Assembly (NCBI GenBank): GCA_911728455.2
Contig: OU452239.1
Coordinates: 7,568,884 to 7,632,883 of the forward strand
Reading direction: 5' to 3'
Source: Marthasterias glacialis
Lineage: Eukaryota; Echinodermata; Asteroidea; Forcipulatida; Asteriidae
Length of the DNA: 64,000 nucleotides
This document shows positions 44,272-56,500 of this stretch, piece by piece. The notes beneath the pieces are model-generated. The model made no database searches. It saw only the letters and a list, made by a program, of their open reading frames with translations, and was not told the origin of the DNA. The number at the start of each line of letters is the position of its first letter. Position 1 is the stretch's first letter. A program made the translations under genes and the position numbers.

Positions 44272-47200
44272 ATGGCTCGTCTACTGGTTGCTGTGTGTAT
44301 AGTGCTGCTTGTTGTCTCACTCGAGGCTCAAGGCAATAAAAAGGTTAGTCCATGTTTTGTCTAATATGTTAAAAACAAACGTTGTTCTCACAAGAAAGTA
44401 ACGATTTTGTAATGCATGTTATATATTTGATTACAAAAAAATAAAAAAAGGACCCACCAAACATCGTCAATGAAAGTTAGTGTAGAATTATGAAATATTC
44501 ATGTAACATGTGTGATGTTTGTGCTGATCTTATGGAAAACATAATGCATATCTGAACTGACACCAGTTTATTACAGTTAGTAATCTAAGCTATTATACAC
44601 AGCTGGGGTTACCATCAATGGCATCTTTCATAAATTTTGTATCCTATTTTCGCGGTGTAGCCCATGCCGGACTCAAGTTCTGGTGGTCAAGTCATCGGGG
44701 CGTGGGTTTGAATACCGGTCAGGTCACGACACTTGTGTCCTTGAATAAGATGCTTTGCTTCTCTTCATCCAGGGGGTAATGGGTACCTGCGAAGGTACTC
44801 TTTAAACAAAAAGAGGTGAAAACCCACTCGTTTTTTTCCCGCCAATACCATTCTTGCTTATAGCCATAATTATGGCAAACAACTCTTTTGAGAGTGACAG
44901 ACGGGTATTTTCAACTTGAATCAGAGTGAAGTTCGCTCCACTCGATATTGGTTGATATTGTGTTTGAAAAGGCCTTCGGAGAGCCAAGGCTGTACGCTCA
45001 CAGGGAGCTGGGAAGGATGACAGGAATGTTATTGACCTTATGACCAGGGCACTAGTGTAAAGCGCATTCAGAGGTATGGAATGCGCTATATATTATCATT
45101 TTATTTTTGATCCGTCCATGTAGCTAATTATTTTACATCTGTTGTAGCGTAGTGCAATTACGCTTCTTAAAAAAGATAACACTTTAATACTAGACTGAGT
45201 ATCCTCTAATCTTTCATCTTTCCTGCTGCCATTATGTTTACACACACACTGTATACATTGCGTCCCATGTCTTATTGTGTCGTGATAATAATATTTGTCT
45301 TAGTTGTAAAAAAGTTGATGGGATCTTGAACCCTCGACCCAAGTTGCAAAAATTTAGTTTTGTTCTATTGAAAGAGCGAATTTTCAGGAGTAGCACCCCT
45401 GATCACATGATCAGGGCGCGGTCAGTACATATTAGAACATAGGCATTCAAAATCCAGCGAAGCATAATAGCAAACTGCTGAAGCGTTCAAGGTATTTAAG
45501 CCGAAGGGAGCTATATGCGTAACCAGTTCAGGTCATATTCTACCTGCCATACGACAAGTTCATAATTGCCGAATGCCGGCCTTAATCCCATGTTTTCAAA
45601 TAAAATTGTAGAATATAATCAAATCCTTTAGTCTCTGTGGTAATTTGTTCGTCATAAGAGTAAAACTGTTTTTCGTGCGTATGAGCGTCGCGAAGGAGCA
45701 CGTCGAAATAACCAATGTGTTTCTTGGTTTTCTCAATTGACAGGATGTACGGTCCAACAAGCTGAGGGCGCTGAAGGCCGTTCTAGGTAAGCACATTAAT
45801 AGCCATGGCAGACAGAAACATTCCAGTTGCTGTTCAAGTATTTTCCTTAAGTTAAAAGCTAGGGAGATAATAATATGCAACAAGGCCCAGACACTTATAG
45901 AGGGAGGCCTTATAAAAAGTTGTTTTTTAAACAAGTCTTTCTTTTACGGAACAAAAACTAACAACAATAACGTCCCCCAAAATCATGGAGGAAGGGATAA
46001 ACTATTTCAGGTGTTCATTGACCATGTAAAATGATCGATCCGTGAGGAGCATTGTTGACACTTCGTATGAGTTTTGTTTAAGTTGGCTGCTCGACACGAA
46101 AACCTTAAATTATTATAGTAGGCATAATGAACCTGGGAGCATGTACAGGTGAGGCATAAACCCTTTAATTGTGCAAAAGGTCGGAACACTGCTACATTAT
46201 TGCTTGTTCGATTGAACATAATGTTAAATTGTGTCTTTGATTCAACAGCCATCAAGAGAAGCGAGAAGATGAAGGAGGCAGTAAAGAAAGCTTTGCTGCG
46301 TCGACAGCTTCAAAGCTCATCATCTGACGGTTTGAGCTCCTCCCTATCAAGCTACGTCCCTTCCAGCTCCAGCTCCGGCTCCGGCTCCGAGAGTTCTAGC
46401 TCCGCCTCCCCATCTGGATCTAGCTCGTCTTACAGTTTCAGTTGGTCGCAGTTTGACTGGTCTGATTTTGAGTGGCCAGAGTCTTGGGATCTGAGCGAGC
46501 TTGAGTGGCCAGAGTCTTGGGATCTGAGCGAGTTTGAGTGGCCAGAGTCTTGGGATTTAAGCGACTTGGAATGGTCAGAGTCGGAATCAGAAGGTAAGTC
46601 TTGTGGGATGGCAAGACAATTCAATTCAATTCAAACTCACATTTATTACCATACCAAAATAAGGCAGAAATGCAGATACAAACAGAGAAAATTAAACAAC
46701 AGTAATTAGATGGATAAGCAAAAGAAGTAAGCGGGAAAAAAATATTGGTACGGAGGCATCTTCTAGAAGCCTAGGCTTGTATCGAGACGCCTTGGACGGA
46801 CTAACATAGAACAAAAACAAGGACACGGACAGTTGGTACCAAAACTGAACCTAAGCATGAGAGCTTACAGGAAAGCTTGAATGATACAAAGGCCTGTTGA
46901 AAGCTGAAAAATCAATGAAAGTAGACATGCTGACAAATTAACAAATCGAATGGCTAGGCAGCTTTATAACACTGGCAAGCAGATAATTATGCGAACATTT
47001 AGCCTCAGTCAAAACCTCTTATATGGATGGTTGTTATACTAAACATCTGTAAAGAAGGTAGCTATCGTTGCATTGTAAAACTAAAACAGTAGGCTGTGGA
47101 GTAGGCCATGGTCCAGCCAAAGCGTGACCTAGCCGTGAACACAGCCAAAGCGGACATTGGCCAGATTTGTTTTCTCATGAAGTCGCAATGATTGTTTGAT

Positions 47201-50200
47201 ACCATGAAAAGTAACTCAAAAACCGGCTGTTGTAAGATGAAGGGTAGATAAAAACGTATAGGGTCTACTGGCATTTCGCATTGCGGGGTCCTCTCTCTAT
47301 TAGTTAGTTTTAAAGATAAAATTTGAAAAATACAGGGATTTTGAATGTGTTCTTATAACAAAAAGCCAAGAGGCATTTTGGGTGATTTCCGATTTTTAAT
47401 CTGGATTGATATTTCCCCCGTTACTGAACGTTCAGTACTCTTTAATTAATGACTAAAAAACACTCGTTTTGTCCGCAATACCACTCGTTGCAAAGATCTA
47501 AGACCCATTATGGCGGACAACTCTTTTTAGAATGCAAGACGGGTATTTTTCATCTTGAATTGGAGTGAATTTCTCTTTAATTTCACTCCAAAAGGGTGAT
47601 GCACATTGATTTTCACACTCAAAAGAGCCAAAATGACAACACTCGGGCGAGGGAGTGAAATTTTCACTCTTATACATTTTAGAGAGTACCGTTATGTATG
47701 TCAAAAGTACGGTGGCTCATATTCGCCATCTTTCCTAGGGAACACAGTGTAATTGTACAGCGTTATATCGCCATACTATTGCTTTATATCGCCGTAGCGT
47801 TATATCGCCGTACTATAGCATTAATAGCCGCATTTTATTGCTCTTAACATTAGATGACGGGAGACCATCAGTGCCTAAGGATGAGGGACGTCCCAAAAAA
47901 CCCATGGAACCAAAGATGAAGAGATTGATGGCCATCAAGCGTAATCTTGCTGCCAAAAAGAGACAACTGGGTAAGCTTTTGTTCTATAATATAGCCAAAC
48001 TTTGTGCTTAACTAAACACAGAAAGTTCCACCGGCAAGACTTGTCAGTTAACCTTAATGCACGCTTCTTTCATGTTGTGGCCATAATGCCTATATAGACG
48101 CTTGTTGAGTCAACGAAATTAAAAAACAGGGTTTTTTTTATTCTTTTTTTTAAATTGTTATTTCTGTTTATGTTTTTTTGTTTTGTTTTGTTTTTGTTTT
48201 TTTGTTTTTTTACGCGTTTCTGTGGTTGACAAAGTACAAAACCCGGGAAGGGACAGTGGTAAGAAGAAGAAGCAAAAAAAATAAAAATAAATAAAAAAAG
48301 AAAACCAAAAAAACATGCAAGCCTAATTAGTTCGCACGGTTTAGTAATCTGTTCAAACGAATTAGTAATCCGTTCGAACGGATTAATACTAAACCGCGCA
48401 AACGGATTAGCGCCCGTAGTCCTATTTGTTTTTCTTACCACTGTCCCTTCCCGGGCTTCGTAACAAAGCACCTCTGAACTGCTCTATTAATAATTCATCC
48501 TTTGCAGACGAGAGTTCATCCAGCTCCGTTGAATCCAGCTCCGCGGAATCTAGCTCCGTCTCTACATCTTTCTCTAACTTCGAGTGGCCCGAATCCTGGT
48601 CAATCAGCAGCAACTTTGTTTGGCCAGAATCATGGGAGGATGAAAGTGATCTGTCTGAGTTGGAATGGAAGGAATCGTGGGGTTCCCTCCCCAGCTGGGT
48701 CCAAGAATCATGGTTTGAGAAGCCCGAGAAGCCCGAGGAAAAGGAAGGTGGTGGTAAGTCTAGTCACCGTTTGCTATATTTTTTGAGAGCCCCCCCCCCC
48801 CCGGAAGGAAGAAGGGGGGGGGGGGTACAGAACTACTTCTTTAGTACGTGAAATATTTTTATGTAAAATGTAAGCTCGATTGGATAAAATTAAATTTGGG
48901 AGTCATTTATGATGTCATGAATTTCGTTTAACTTGGATTCGATTAAAGTTTAAATATTCAAGTTCTTATTGTGAACACTATAACTTTGTTTCTCTCCGAC
49001 GCAGAAGGAAGACCAAATGGTGAGAGACCACCACCACCAAAGGATCTCATGAAGGCAATGAAGATGAAGGCGCTGAAACGTCAACTGGCCAACGCGTACA
49101 AGAGACAACTAGGTAAGCTTGTACAGCAAAGAGCAGTGCTTTTTTTCGTGATGCACAAGGATGTCGTAAATAGGGTTTGATATTGCATGGTGAAGCTATA
49201 ATTCTGCCACCGTTGAGTTAGCGCGTTGTGGAAGAGCGGTCTGTACAGCGCACAGAAATTCAAGTTCTGGTGGCCATGTCATCACAATGTGGGTTCGAGT
49301 CTCGGTCCCGGCACTTATGTCCTAACTTGAGCATCCGAGTAACGAAGTAGAAGTAGAAATAGATTTCAGAATTGGGGGGATTTCTTTGTTCTGAAAAGAT
49401 CTGTCCTGCTGATTAAAGTACTACGGGGGCGTAGGTAGGAAATTCACATAATATAGGTAAATGGACATCTCAGACTTCTTTTGATTAACTTCACTAGTTA
49501 ATCAAGAGAAGTCCCCATCGATCCACTAAGTTAGGGAGTAAGCAATTATTGGTCTCAACGTGTCGACTAGCCTGCTCCTGTCGTCGTCAGGAGACTGATA
49601 TGTTGCGTGTTGTACATTTTCAGGTGGTGTGTTGCAAATTTTCAAATGAACTGGTTTCGCAGAATGAAATGACATCATGCTACCTTGGCACTTGGCACTT
49701 GAATCCGTCTAAACATCTGATAGAAACATGTTTCGTACGCACCAAAGAGCAGTCGAGACTTCGTGTCCCTTTATACCAAACAGTTATATTCCTGCAAGTT
49801 GATAACCAGTCCATTGTAACGAGTTGTTATTTTGTTGTTTTCACAGATGAAAGTAGCTCCAGCTCATCCTCCGGCAGCTCCAGCTCATTCTCAAGCTCTA
49901 GCTCTGCCTCTTCAAGCTCTAGCTCCGCCTCCTTGAGCTCTAGCTCCGCCTCCTTGAGCTCTAGCTCCACCTCCTTGAGCTCCAGCTCCGAGAAGGGTTA
50001 GTATGAAAAGTCTCTTTAACGGTATTTTGGTTGAAATCATGAACACAAGAACACAAATTTGTCTGTCTGTTCTTAGTTTAGTTGTTACGTTCTGATCAAG
50101 TTTTATTCTCTCTGACGTCTGATATTAATTTATTGCATTGAAGATTGCTTGAACGTGTAGTGAGGTCTTTTCTCAACAAAAAATATGTAGACCAAACTTT

Positions 50201-50338
50201 AAAGCATTTTCCGTTTTTTTTGTCTCCTCAGAAGAGCCAGAGTATAAACCCAGGAAGCCAAAAAAGAGGCCCAGCAAAGACGATCTTCGAGCCAAGGCCC
50301 TGTTGGGAGTCCTCAGGAAGCGACAGATGAAAGCTTAA
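44272..50338 (+). CDS. Secreted modular protein: alternating basic and Ser/Trp/Glu-rich modules
   Basis: Eight exons, 44272-44343, 45744-45786, 46249-46593, 47854-47970, 48508-48753, 49005-49112, 49847-49996 and 50232-50338, join in phase to 395 residues. Exon 1 is a signal peptide (MARLLVAVCIVLLVVSLEAQ). Exon 2 and the start of exon 3, then exons 4, 6 and 8, encode lysine/arginine-rich, helix-prone modules ending in similar words (LRRQL, KKRQL, YKRQL, RKRQM). Exon 3 (remainder), 5 and 7 encode Ser-rich, acidic modules. Exon 3 has an 11-residue repeat EWPESWDLSEL; exon 5 has FEWPESW, VWPESWEDES and ELEWKESW; exon 7 is nearly pure SSSSAS. From intron 2 on, every intron is phase 1, so whole modules can be duplicated. 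There is a TATA box, a canonical donor at each exon, and AATAAA 42 nt after the stop. I do not recognise a family. A precursor of cationic peptides with acidic spacers, an adhesive, or a biomineral matrix protein are all possible. Confidence 0.85.
44665..45112 (+). repeat. tRNA-SINE fragment plus adjoining repeat
   Basis: CGTGGGTTTGAATACCGGTC and ACACTTGTGTCCTTGAAT mark the SINE head. Another repeat (44800-44960, GTACTCTTTAAACAAAAAG, shared with about 47435-47695) is embedded. The tail GCGCTATATATTATCATTTT is at 45090. The block lies in intron 1 of the modular gene. Confidence 0.55.
46444..46578 (+). repeat. 33-bp coding repeat (EWPESWDLSE)
   Basis: Three nearly identical and one to two decayed copies of GAGTGGCCAGAGTCTTGGGA plus CTGAGCGAG. 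The period is 33 nt and the frame is preserved. Confidence 0.95.
47435..47700. repeat. Repeat shared with intron 1
   Basis: ACTCTTTAATTAATGAC, CAATACCACTCGTTGC, GACGGGTATTTTTCATCTTG and TTTTAGAGAGTACC match, loosely, the block at 44800-44960. The ends are inverted. Non-coding. Confidence 0.5.
49220..49330 (+). repeat. tRNA-SINE fragment
   Basis: AAGTTCTGGTGGCCATGTCA and GTGGGTTCGAGTCTCGGTC show the B-box region. It is truncated on both sides, in intron 6 of the modular gene. Confidence 0.6.
49907..49987 (+). repeat. 21-bp coding minisatellite (LSSSSAS)
   Basis: Tandem TTGAGCTCTAGCTCCGCCTC-type units in exon 7. They are in frame, so copy-number changes add or remove seven residues each. Confidence 0.95.
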
Positions 50339-50379
50339 TAGCCCGACGTTCAAAGGCATTATAACCGAACTACCAAAAT

Positions 50380-50385
50380 AATAAA
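50380..50385 (+). terminator. Poly(A) signal of the modular gene
   Basis: AATAAA 42 nt beyond the TAA stop. The 3' UTR is therefore very short. Confidence 0.7.
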
Positions 50386-50537
50386 ACAAAAAAGTTACCC
50401 TATAGTTGTGTTTGAAGAATGACCTACCTTTTTTTGGAAGCTATTCTCTCTCGATATCAAATACCACTTCCAGGTGGTTATAACTTTGAGTCATAGTACA
50501 TAAAAAAAGCCCAATGTTCCCTAGTATAATCTGTCAC

Positions 50538-50743
50538 TCGGGACCAAATTCACAGAGCCGCTTAGAAGCAGAATAGTTTGCTTAACAATTTTCTGCTAAG
50601 CAAAAATGACCAGGGAGCCAGTCACAAACGAGATATATGTGATATGGTATTTTGGCTGGTAACCTTATTCTTGGAAGTAAACTTCTGTTGCACTATACCT
50701 ACTTTGTTTTGCTTAATTAAGCATCTCTGTGAAATTGTGTCCT
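50538..50743. repeat. MITE of the GCTTAAG/TTTCATA family
   Basis: GGGACCAAATTCACAGAGCC at the left, CATCTCTGTGAAATTGTGTCC at the right (20-base core ends, inverted). The interior is TGGTATTTTGGCTGGTAACC. Confidence 0.7.
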
Positions 50744-53540
50744 GTTGATTGCAAATGGTATTGGCCTACCTTCTTAAACAGTTCGGGCGTTTAAAGGCGT
50801 GTTTTTTTTTTCTCAAACTTTCCCTGCCCGTTCGGTTTGGAGCTGTGTTCTGCACCGTGCACGGGCCATGTTTAGTGTACGAAGCAAATCATATTTTTAT
50901 ACAAAGGTATTGACCAGCTTATCTTTTCAAGTGTAGATGAAAATAAACTTTCTCATAACTGCATAAACAACTCGTCAACAAACGTTTCTTTATTGATTGT
51001 ACCCTACCCTGTGTGGTCCTACATAAATATTTTTTGTACAATATTCAAAACGTTTTTCTTAGAGTTATTTTGTAGTTAAATCCTTCAATATTATGATCGG
51101 GCTATCTTGGTCAGGTTCCTTATTATCACAAAAAAATACCTCTCAACGAATTTAGGCCACCTTTCTTAATGGCCGGTTCGATGATATCGGTGTAGCACTG
51201 ATGAAGGTCCGTTACTTACGTCTCATTTACCCCTCATAACGCCTTGATTTCAAATCTAAATACATCGTAATGGATGTATTTGATAAGCATTTAGGGTCTC
51301 TTCTCTGGCGGCTGATCAGAGGTGGCTGACCAGAGTAAAAACAAATTTTGACCGTGTCACTTCTTTTCTCATGCAGATAAACATTAAATTTCTTGCAATG
51401 GAAGACTTTGGAACGCTAGGTGGCAGCAGACTTACCAGGTAATGTCAATGTCTACGTAGTTCCGAGCTTGTGCACATTTCCGTGAACAATTGATTTATCT
51501 GGTAAGTCTGCTGTCACCTGGTGTCCTCAAAAATCTCCCTTTGGACAAACAACACATTTTCAAGATAAGTTTAATATTTGACGGTATTCTTTTGAAAAAA
51601 ATAGCTATTTACATGTAATCATACATTCTTTTGGGGGAACTGTAACCGTATAACAAACCAATTTCAATTTCATACAGATAGTTTTAAGTCAGATTTCAAG
51701 CTTTGCGTGTGAGTACAATAATAAATTAGCTTGCATTTGACAACTATGTGGGTAAAGGGTCACTTTTTGAGAGGTGGTGGTTTTGAGAAGAGCCCGAATC
51801 CATTAAGCCCGCCCCTTTACGCGTTGACCAGTCACAGCCTTGGTTACGGCACCGCAAGTCCGACACAATAAAACCCTACTGAAAAAAGTAAACGTGTGCA
51901 GTGTGGCATTGAAGAGGCGCACGTTGTGCAGCCCACGTGTACAGTGAGGATGCAGCCAATGTTGTGATTGGTCAATATGAGGGCGGGGCTTACTGGATCG
52001 GTCTGTTGAACACTTAATAGTCTGACATTTCGAACACTGTACTCAGTTCTTCTTTTCCTAGCTCAAGACGAACAGAGCATGATGTTAAAAACGTGGAGAC
52101 TATTTCTCAATTCCGGTTCTTCACAGAACCATTGCTCTCACAAAAGATACATTTTACCCACATGTTTTATACCTGCAAGCTAATTACTTAGACTAGTAAT
52201 ATAAAGTTGAGTTTTCTCTTCAATGCCATCGGGGTTTTAATCTTTTAACAATTCACTTTGTACATGCAATTTGATTTGCTTCGAAGAAGTTACTGGTTCA
52301 TTATTCATGCTTCATTGTGAAACTTGGGCTGGTAACCAGTTTCTGCCAGCCAAGGACCTAGTTGGCCCTAATTCATTATTAATAACATTGCCATTTCTTA
52401 CAAGTATTTACTTTGTAATATTAAAGAATGACTTGAGGTCTTTCGTTTCAAAGTTTTACAGCAAGTACCGTACTCCAGGAAGGCAGTTTGAACGAGGGAA
52501 CAAAAAACCTGCACATATATTTAAAAGATTGAAGTGGTGCAATTATAGGCATTAATTACTGAACATAATCAGGGACAGGTATGGTGAGAAGTTTTTGGTG
52601 ACTCTTAGTGATGTCTGTTGCCGATGTTGTAAGCAACCCCCTTTCTTAAAATGTAAAATATGACCACGAGTCCACAGTTTAGAAATTATGCTCTAATGAA
52701 TTTACTCTAATGTATTAATGTTTGCAGTAACTTCATGTGTATATATTTACTTTTCTGTGAAGATTGCTCTGGTGAGAACTTGTCCTTCTATTTATTCTAC
52801 TGCCGCGGAGTAGATTTCAGAATTCGGGGGCTACTTAGTTGTGAAAAGTCCTGCTTAATAAGTACTACCTGGGGAGGTAGGAAATTAGCCAGGGCTACTA
52901 CTACATTGGCTTAGTGGAAAAGGGGACTTCTCGTGATTAACTTCACTGTCGCGGAGTGAGTCATTAATTGGTCTCACCATTTTGACTAGCCTGCTCTAGT
53001 CATTATCAGGAGACTAAAGTAACTGTAGTTGGCAGGTAGTTACTCGATCTAGTTGGCGGGTAAATACTGTGTGCCAGTAGTCTCTTCCATGCAAAAGTAG
53101 TGGTTCTGACAAGAACCAGAGATATGAAGCACTTGATAATGAAAATGATTTATGGTAATGAAATCAATCTAAAGAATTTAAGGTCACAGTGGTGCTCCTT
53201 AGGAGGTAGAAGGCCAGGGGTCCCTGATTTGCTGTGTATGACAAACCTATAGGTGGTTACAATAGACGCCATCTTTGATGACAACTTCTTTTTTTGCCTG
53301 TAGTCACGTCAAGCTCTGTAATGCACACATGCGTTTAACACGAAGCGTGTGCTGCAGGCAGTACTAAAAAATGTGCATTGTCATCAAAGGTGGCTGATTT
53401 TTTCCATTGTCGATGTCATGTTCAATCCGTCTACTACAAGAAAGAGGCAAAGTGGCTGTAAGGCATTTTCCCCTCTGATCTATCATTAACGATCGGGGGA
53501 AGGGTGTAACAGAGTCTCCCTCCAGCATCCATTAATTCTT
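50744..53540. other. Intergenic, repeats only
   Basis: Contains a fold-back around 51405-51530 (CTTACCAGGTAATG and inverse-like TATCTGGTAAGTCTGC), the AAGCCC-ended MITE at 51805-51996, and a repeat at 52800-53015 shared with 49350-49595 (GACTAGCCTGCTC, TCAGGAGACT). No gene recognised. The CCDC191-like 3' UTR must lie at its right end. Confidence 0.5.
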
Positions 53541-56500
53541 TCAGCTGACACCAAAGTCCGGCAGTATTGAGGACACCTTTTTCCGGATGTCTTCAAGGCG
53601 TTTCTCGCGAAGCCGTTCTGCTTTCAGCATCTTCGGGTACTGCCGCCACGCCAGGAAGGCAGTTTTCAAAATGCGTCTGCAGGTGAAAGCAAAAACAGTA
53701 TGTTTGTTTTTCATTAAATTGCAATGAAGAAAAGGTCCTCACACTGTTATTCCCTAATTAATGACACTGTTCAGTTGTTCGACTTCTAATCATTTCTGTT
53801 ATCTTACATCTCGTTGTGCTCTTCGGCTACTTCCTCATTCTTCCACATTCGGAGTCTCTCGTTGGTGATGTGCTCCTGCCAGGCCAGTAACACTCTCATC
53901 CTCAGGTTGTGTACATAGTGCCGTCGAGCCTTCTGTAGCTGGAGGGACTGAAGATGTCCAAACTGGAAACCAAAGGAAAGATACAGGAATATAACAATAT
54001 AGTCATGGATCTAACTTTTAGGGGTGAGGAACATTGCTGACAAAAAGGTCCGAAACAACATATCAAGTGGCTATAACTAGTAAACTAGTAAACTTGCGGG
54101 TACAACCATGTATAAAGCTATTAGCGTTTCTATTATACTCTGCTCGTCTTCAGAAGAATACTGTCTTCAGGACAATATGAGTAGAACATACTGTTCGAAA
54201 CGTCGAGACCACACTGGCTCTTTTCAGAGCCACCACTCTTCCCAAAAGAAATTTATACATGGTCGTACCTACAAGTTTACTAGTTTACTAGTTACATGTA
54301 TATATTCACTGTATCCTTCAGACCATGCACAGCTTCAAACATCACTAACTACATGTTAGATCAACAATTTAAGAGGCATATTCTTGAAATGATGGCAATT
54401 CCAACTTTTGGTAACCCCTTGAGTTATAGATCTCAAGATCTTTAGTAGTGGAGCGAAGTAGACTAAAAAGCATGACATTTTTATATCCAAAGAAAATAAT
54501 AGCAACTACTCCGCCAGAAAGAACAAAAAAGTCTGAACTTTGACAAAAGTCTCATCCCTGCAACTTTTTGTTTTGCGACAGTGAAATGTTATGGTTAGCG
54601 TTATCAAGTATTAGAAAGAGAGAATGGGGAGATTCTAGGAATTCAAGCTATTCGGAATTCAGTGCACTACAATGAGTTGCCTTTAAAAGTTACATAATTT
54701 AAAGACGAACAGTGTAGAGGGACAGGCCTTCTCAGCAATCCGGCCGGAACTACTGCAGAAACCATCAAATCAGACACGGACATAGCGTCAACCAATTGCA
54801 AGGCTCTGCTTAGCGCGGAATTTTGCTTCCTTCTTAAAAGAGCAATGACACCAAGGGCATTTTCTTTTTGATATAAACGGCACCTCTATGAGGAAACTGT
54901 AAATTTTTATTGGAACATTTCAAGGGGCACCAAGGCAATGATGGGGCATGGAGGCAATCGCCTTCCTTGCATCTATGAAGTATCAGGTCTGACTATGTGC
55001 TATGTGCTTTATAGTGTGCCGTAAGCGTAGAATTCTGCTGCAAGCAGAGCCATGAAATCGGGCCCAGGTCTAGCAGACTTCCAGGTCTTGCCAAAGAAAA
55101 ACCGGTGCATATCAAAATCAACCATGGAAAAACTGAATTTTCTGATACAGCTGAAATGGCAGAGCGAATGAATTACATGTACAATGTAAGCAGATATGCA
55201 CAGCACATGTTGTGTTTGTATGCTCAGTACAAAGGGTCTTGGTCTGGTTTTAAGTCAAAGTCTGGACCTTCAGATCTGTGGCTAGGTTAAGACTATGGCC
55301 GTTTGTGTACATCAGGCCTCTTCGGCGTCCCGGTGTGGAAGGAGATTCTGTCCGGCAGGAGATTCTGTCAGGGCATACGGCGAATCATGTACTAACTCCT
55401 TCTGTTAGCGCCCTCTTTTGAATAAACTCCTCCAGCCCACGTTAATTTACCGTATGGTGGACACATTACCTGGAGGACAGAATACCCTATGACACTGGCT
55501 TAACCCACTGCTGAGGCCGTCGACTTCAAGGTTTATCAGACATCCAGGTCTTGACTACAAGGTTGGTGAAATACCAACCTCCACCCTCCCCCCACACACT
55601 TTAAACTCTTGAAAGTTGAGAGAGGCAGTTATGTTTGTCTCGCAACGGATTCATTTACCCCTCCCTCCCTCCCTGTTCTTAGCTGTGCTTTGAACAGAAT
55701 AGCGTTTATATCTAGCCATGTCTAGTTTCTGCGCATTGGACCTTCAAAAAATAAGCCCACACCTTGAGTGGCCTTTGGGCCTTGTGATGGACGAATTGCT
55801 CTAAAATAAAATTATAAAACAAAAATTAGAAAAAGTGTGTTGGCTCTAAATAAAGAGCGAGGAGTTTAAATGACTGTTCTAATCACTCACCCTCTTCCAG
55901 CTGTTCATTGCACCGCGAATGAGAGTGAAGTCATATAGCTGCATGGCCATGGCAACCTTCTCCTGCATCACCTCTTCTGTATGTTGTCTCCATGGTAACA
56001 TACACTTCCTGAGCAAAACAGTGCTGTGGTGGTCCTCAGCAACCTGCAGTTTTTTAAAACAGAATGGCAAGTGTAAAACATTTCTGCTTTGGACACTCGA
56101 TTCAATGGATATTTACAGGCTATTCAATGAGTGCCCACAATTTCAGCATTACTTTGTATTAATATTATTCTAAGCAATCAAGCTGTTTACACAGAGTGAA
56201 ATAAAAAAGGTTTTAACGAAATGCTGCTAATATTTTGGTTTTTACCCACATAATAATAATAATAATACAGAATTTGTATGGCTGTATGGCGCCGAAATCA
56301 TGAAAAAAAAACCATGCTCTGACATGTCTATGGTGCTTCACAGAAAATTAGTAAGAAAATAATTACAGTAAAAAAAAGAGTACAATAAAAAAGCTACAAG
56401 AACAAATTCAAAATAAAAATTAAAGTTAGCGATAAAATCAGGTGTTAAAATGCTGTTGCTTTTGTACCAACCTGCATGTTTTGTCTTGCAGTCTTGACTA

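Noticed and set aside
44665..44760. Possible tRNA genes in several places (for example 1020-1087, 18120-18205, 30540-30600, 44665, 49230, 62000-62075)
   Set aside because: They have A-box and B-box resemblance but no complete cloverleaf, and all continue into a shared non-tRNA body, so they are SINE heads.
54108..54359. 83-codon plus-strand open frame
   Set aside because: It lies within a retroelement-tail-like repeat (GAAACGTCGAG) found at two other places.
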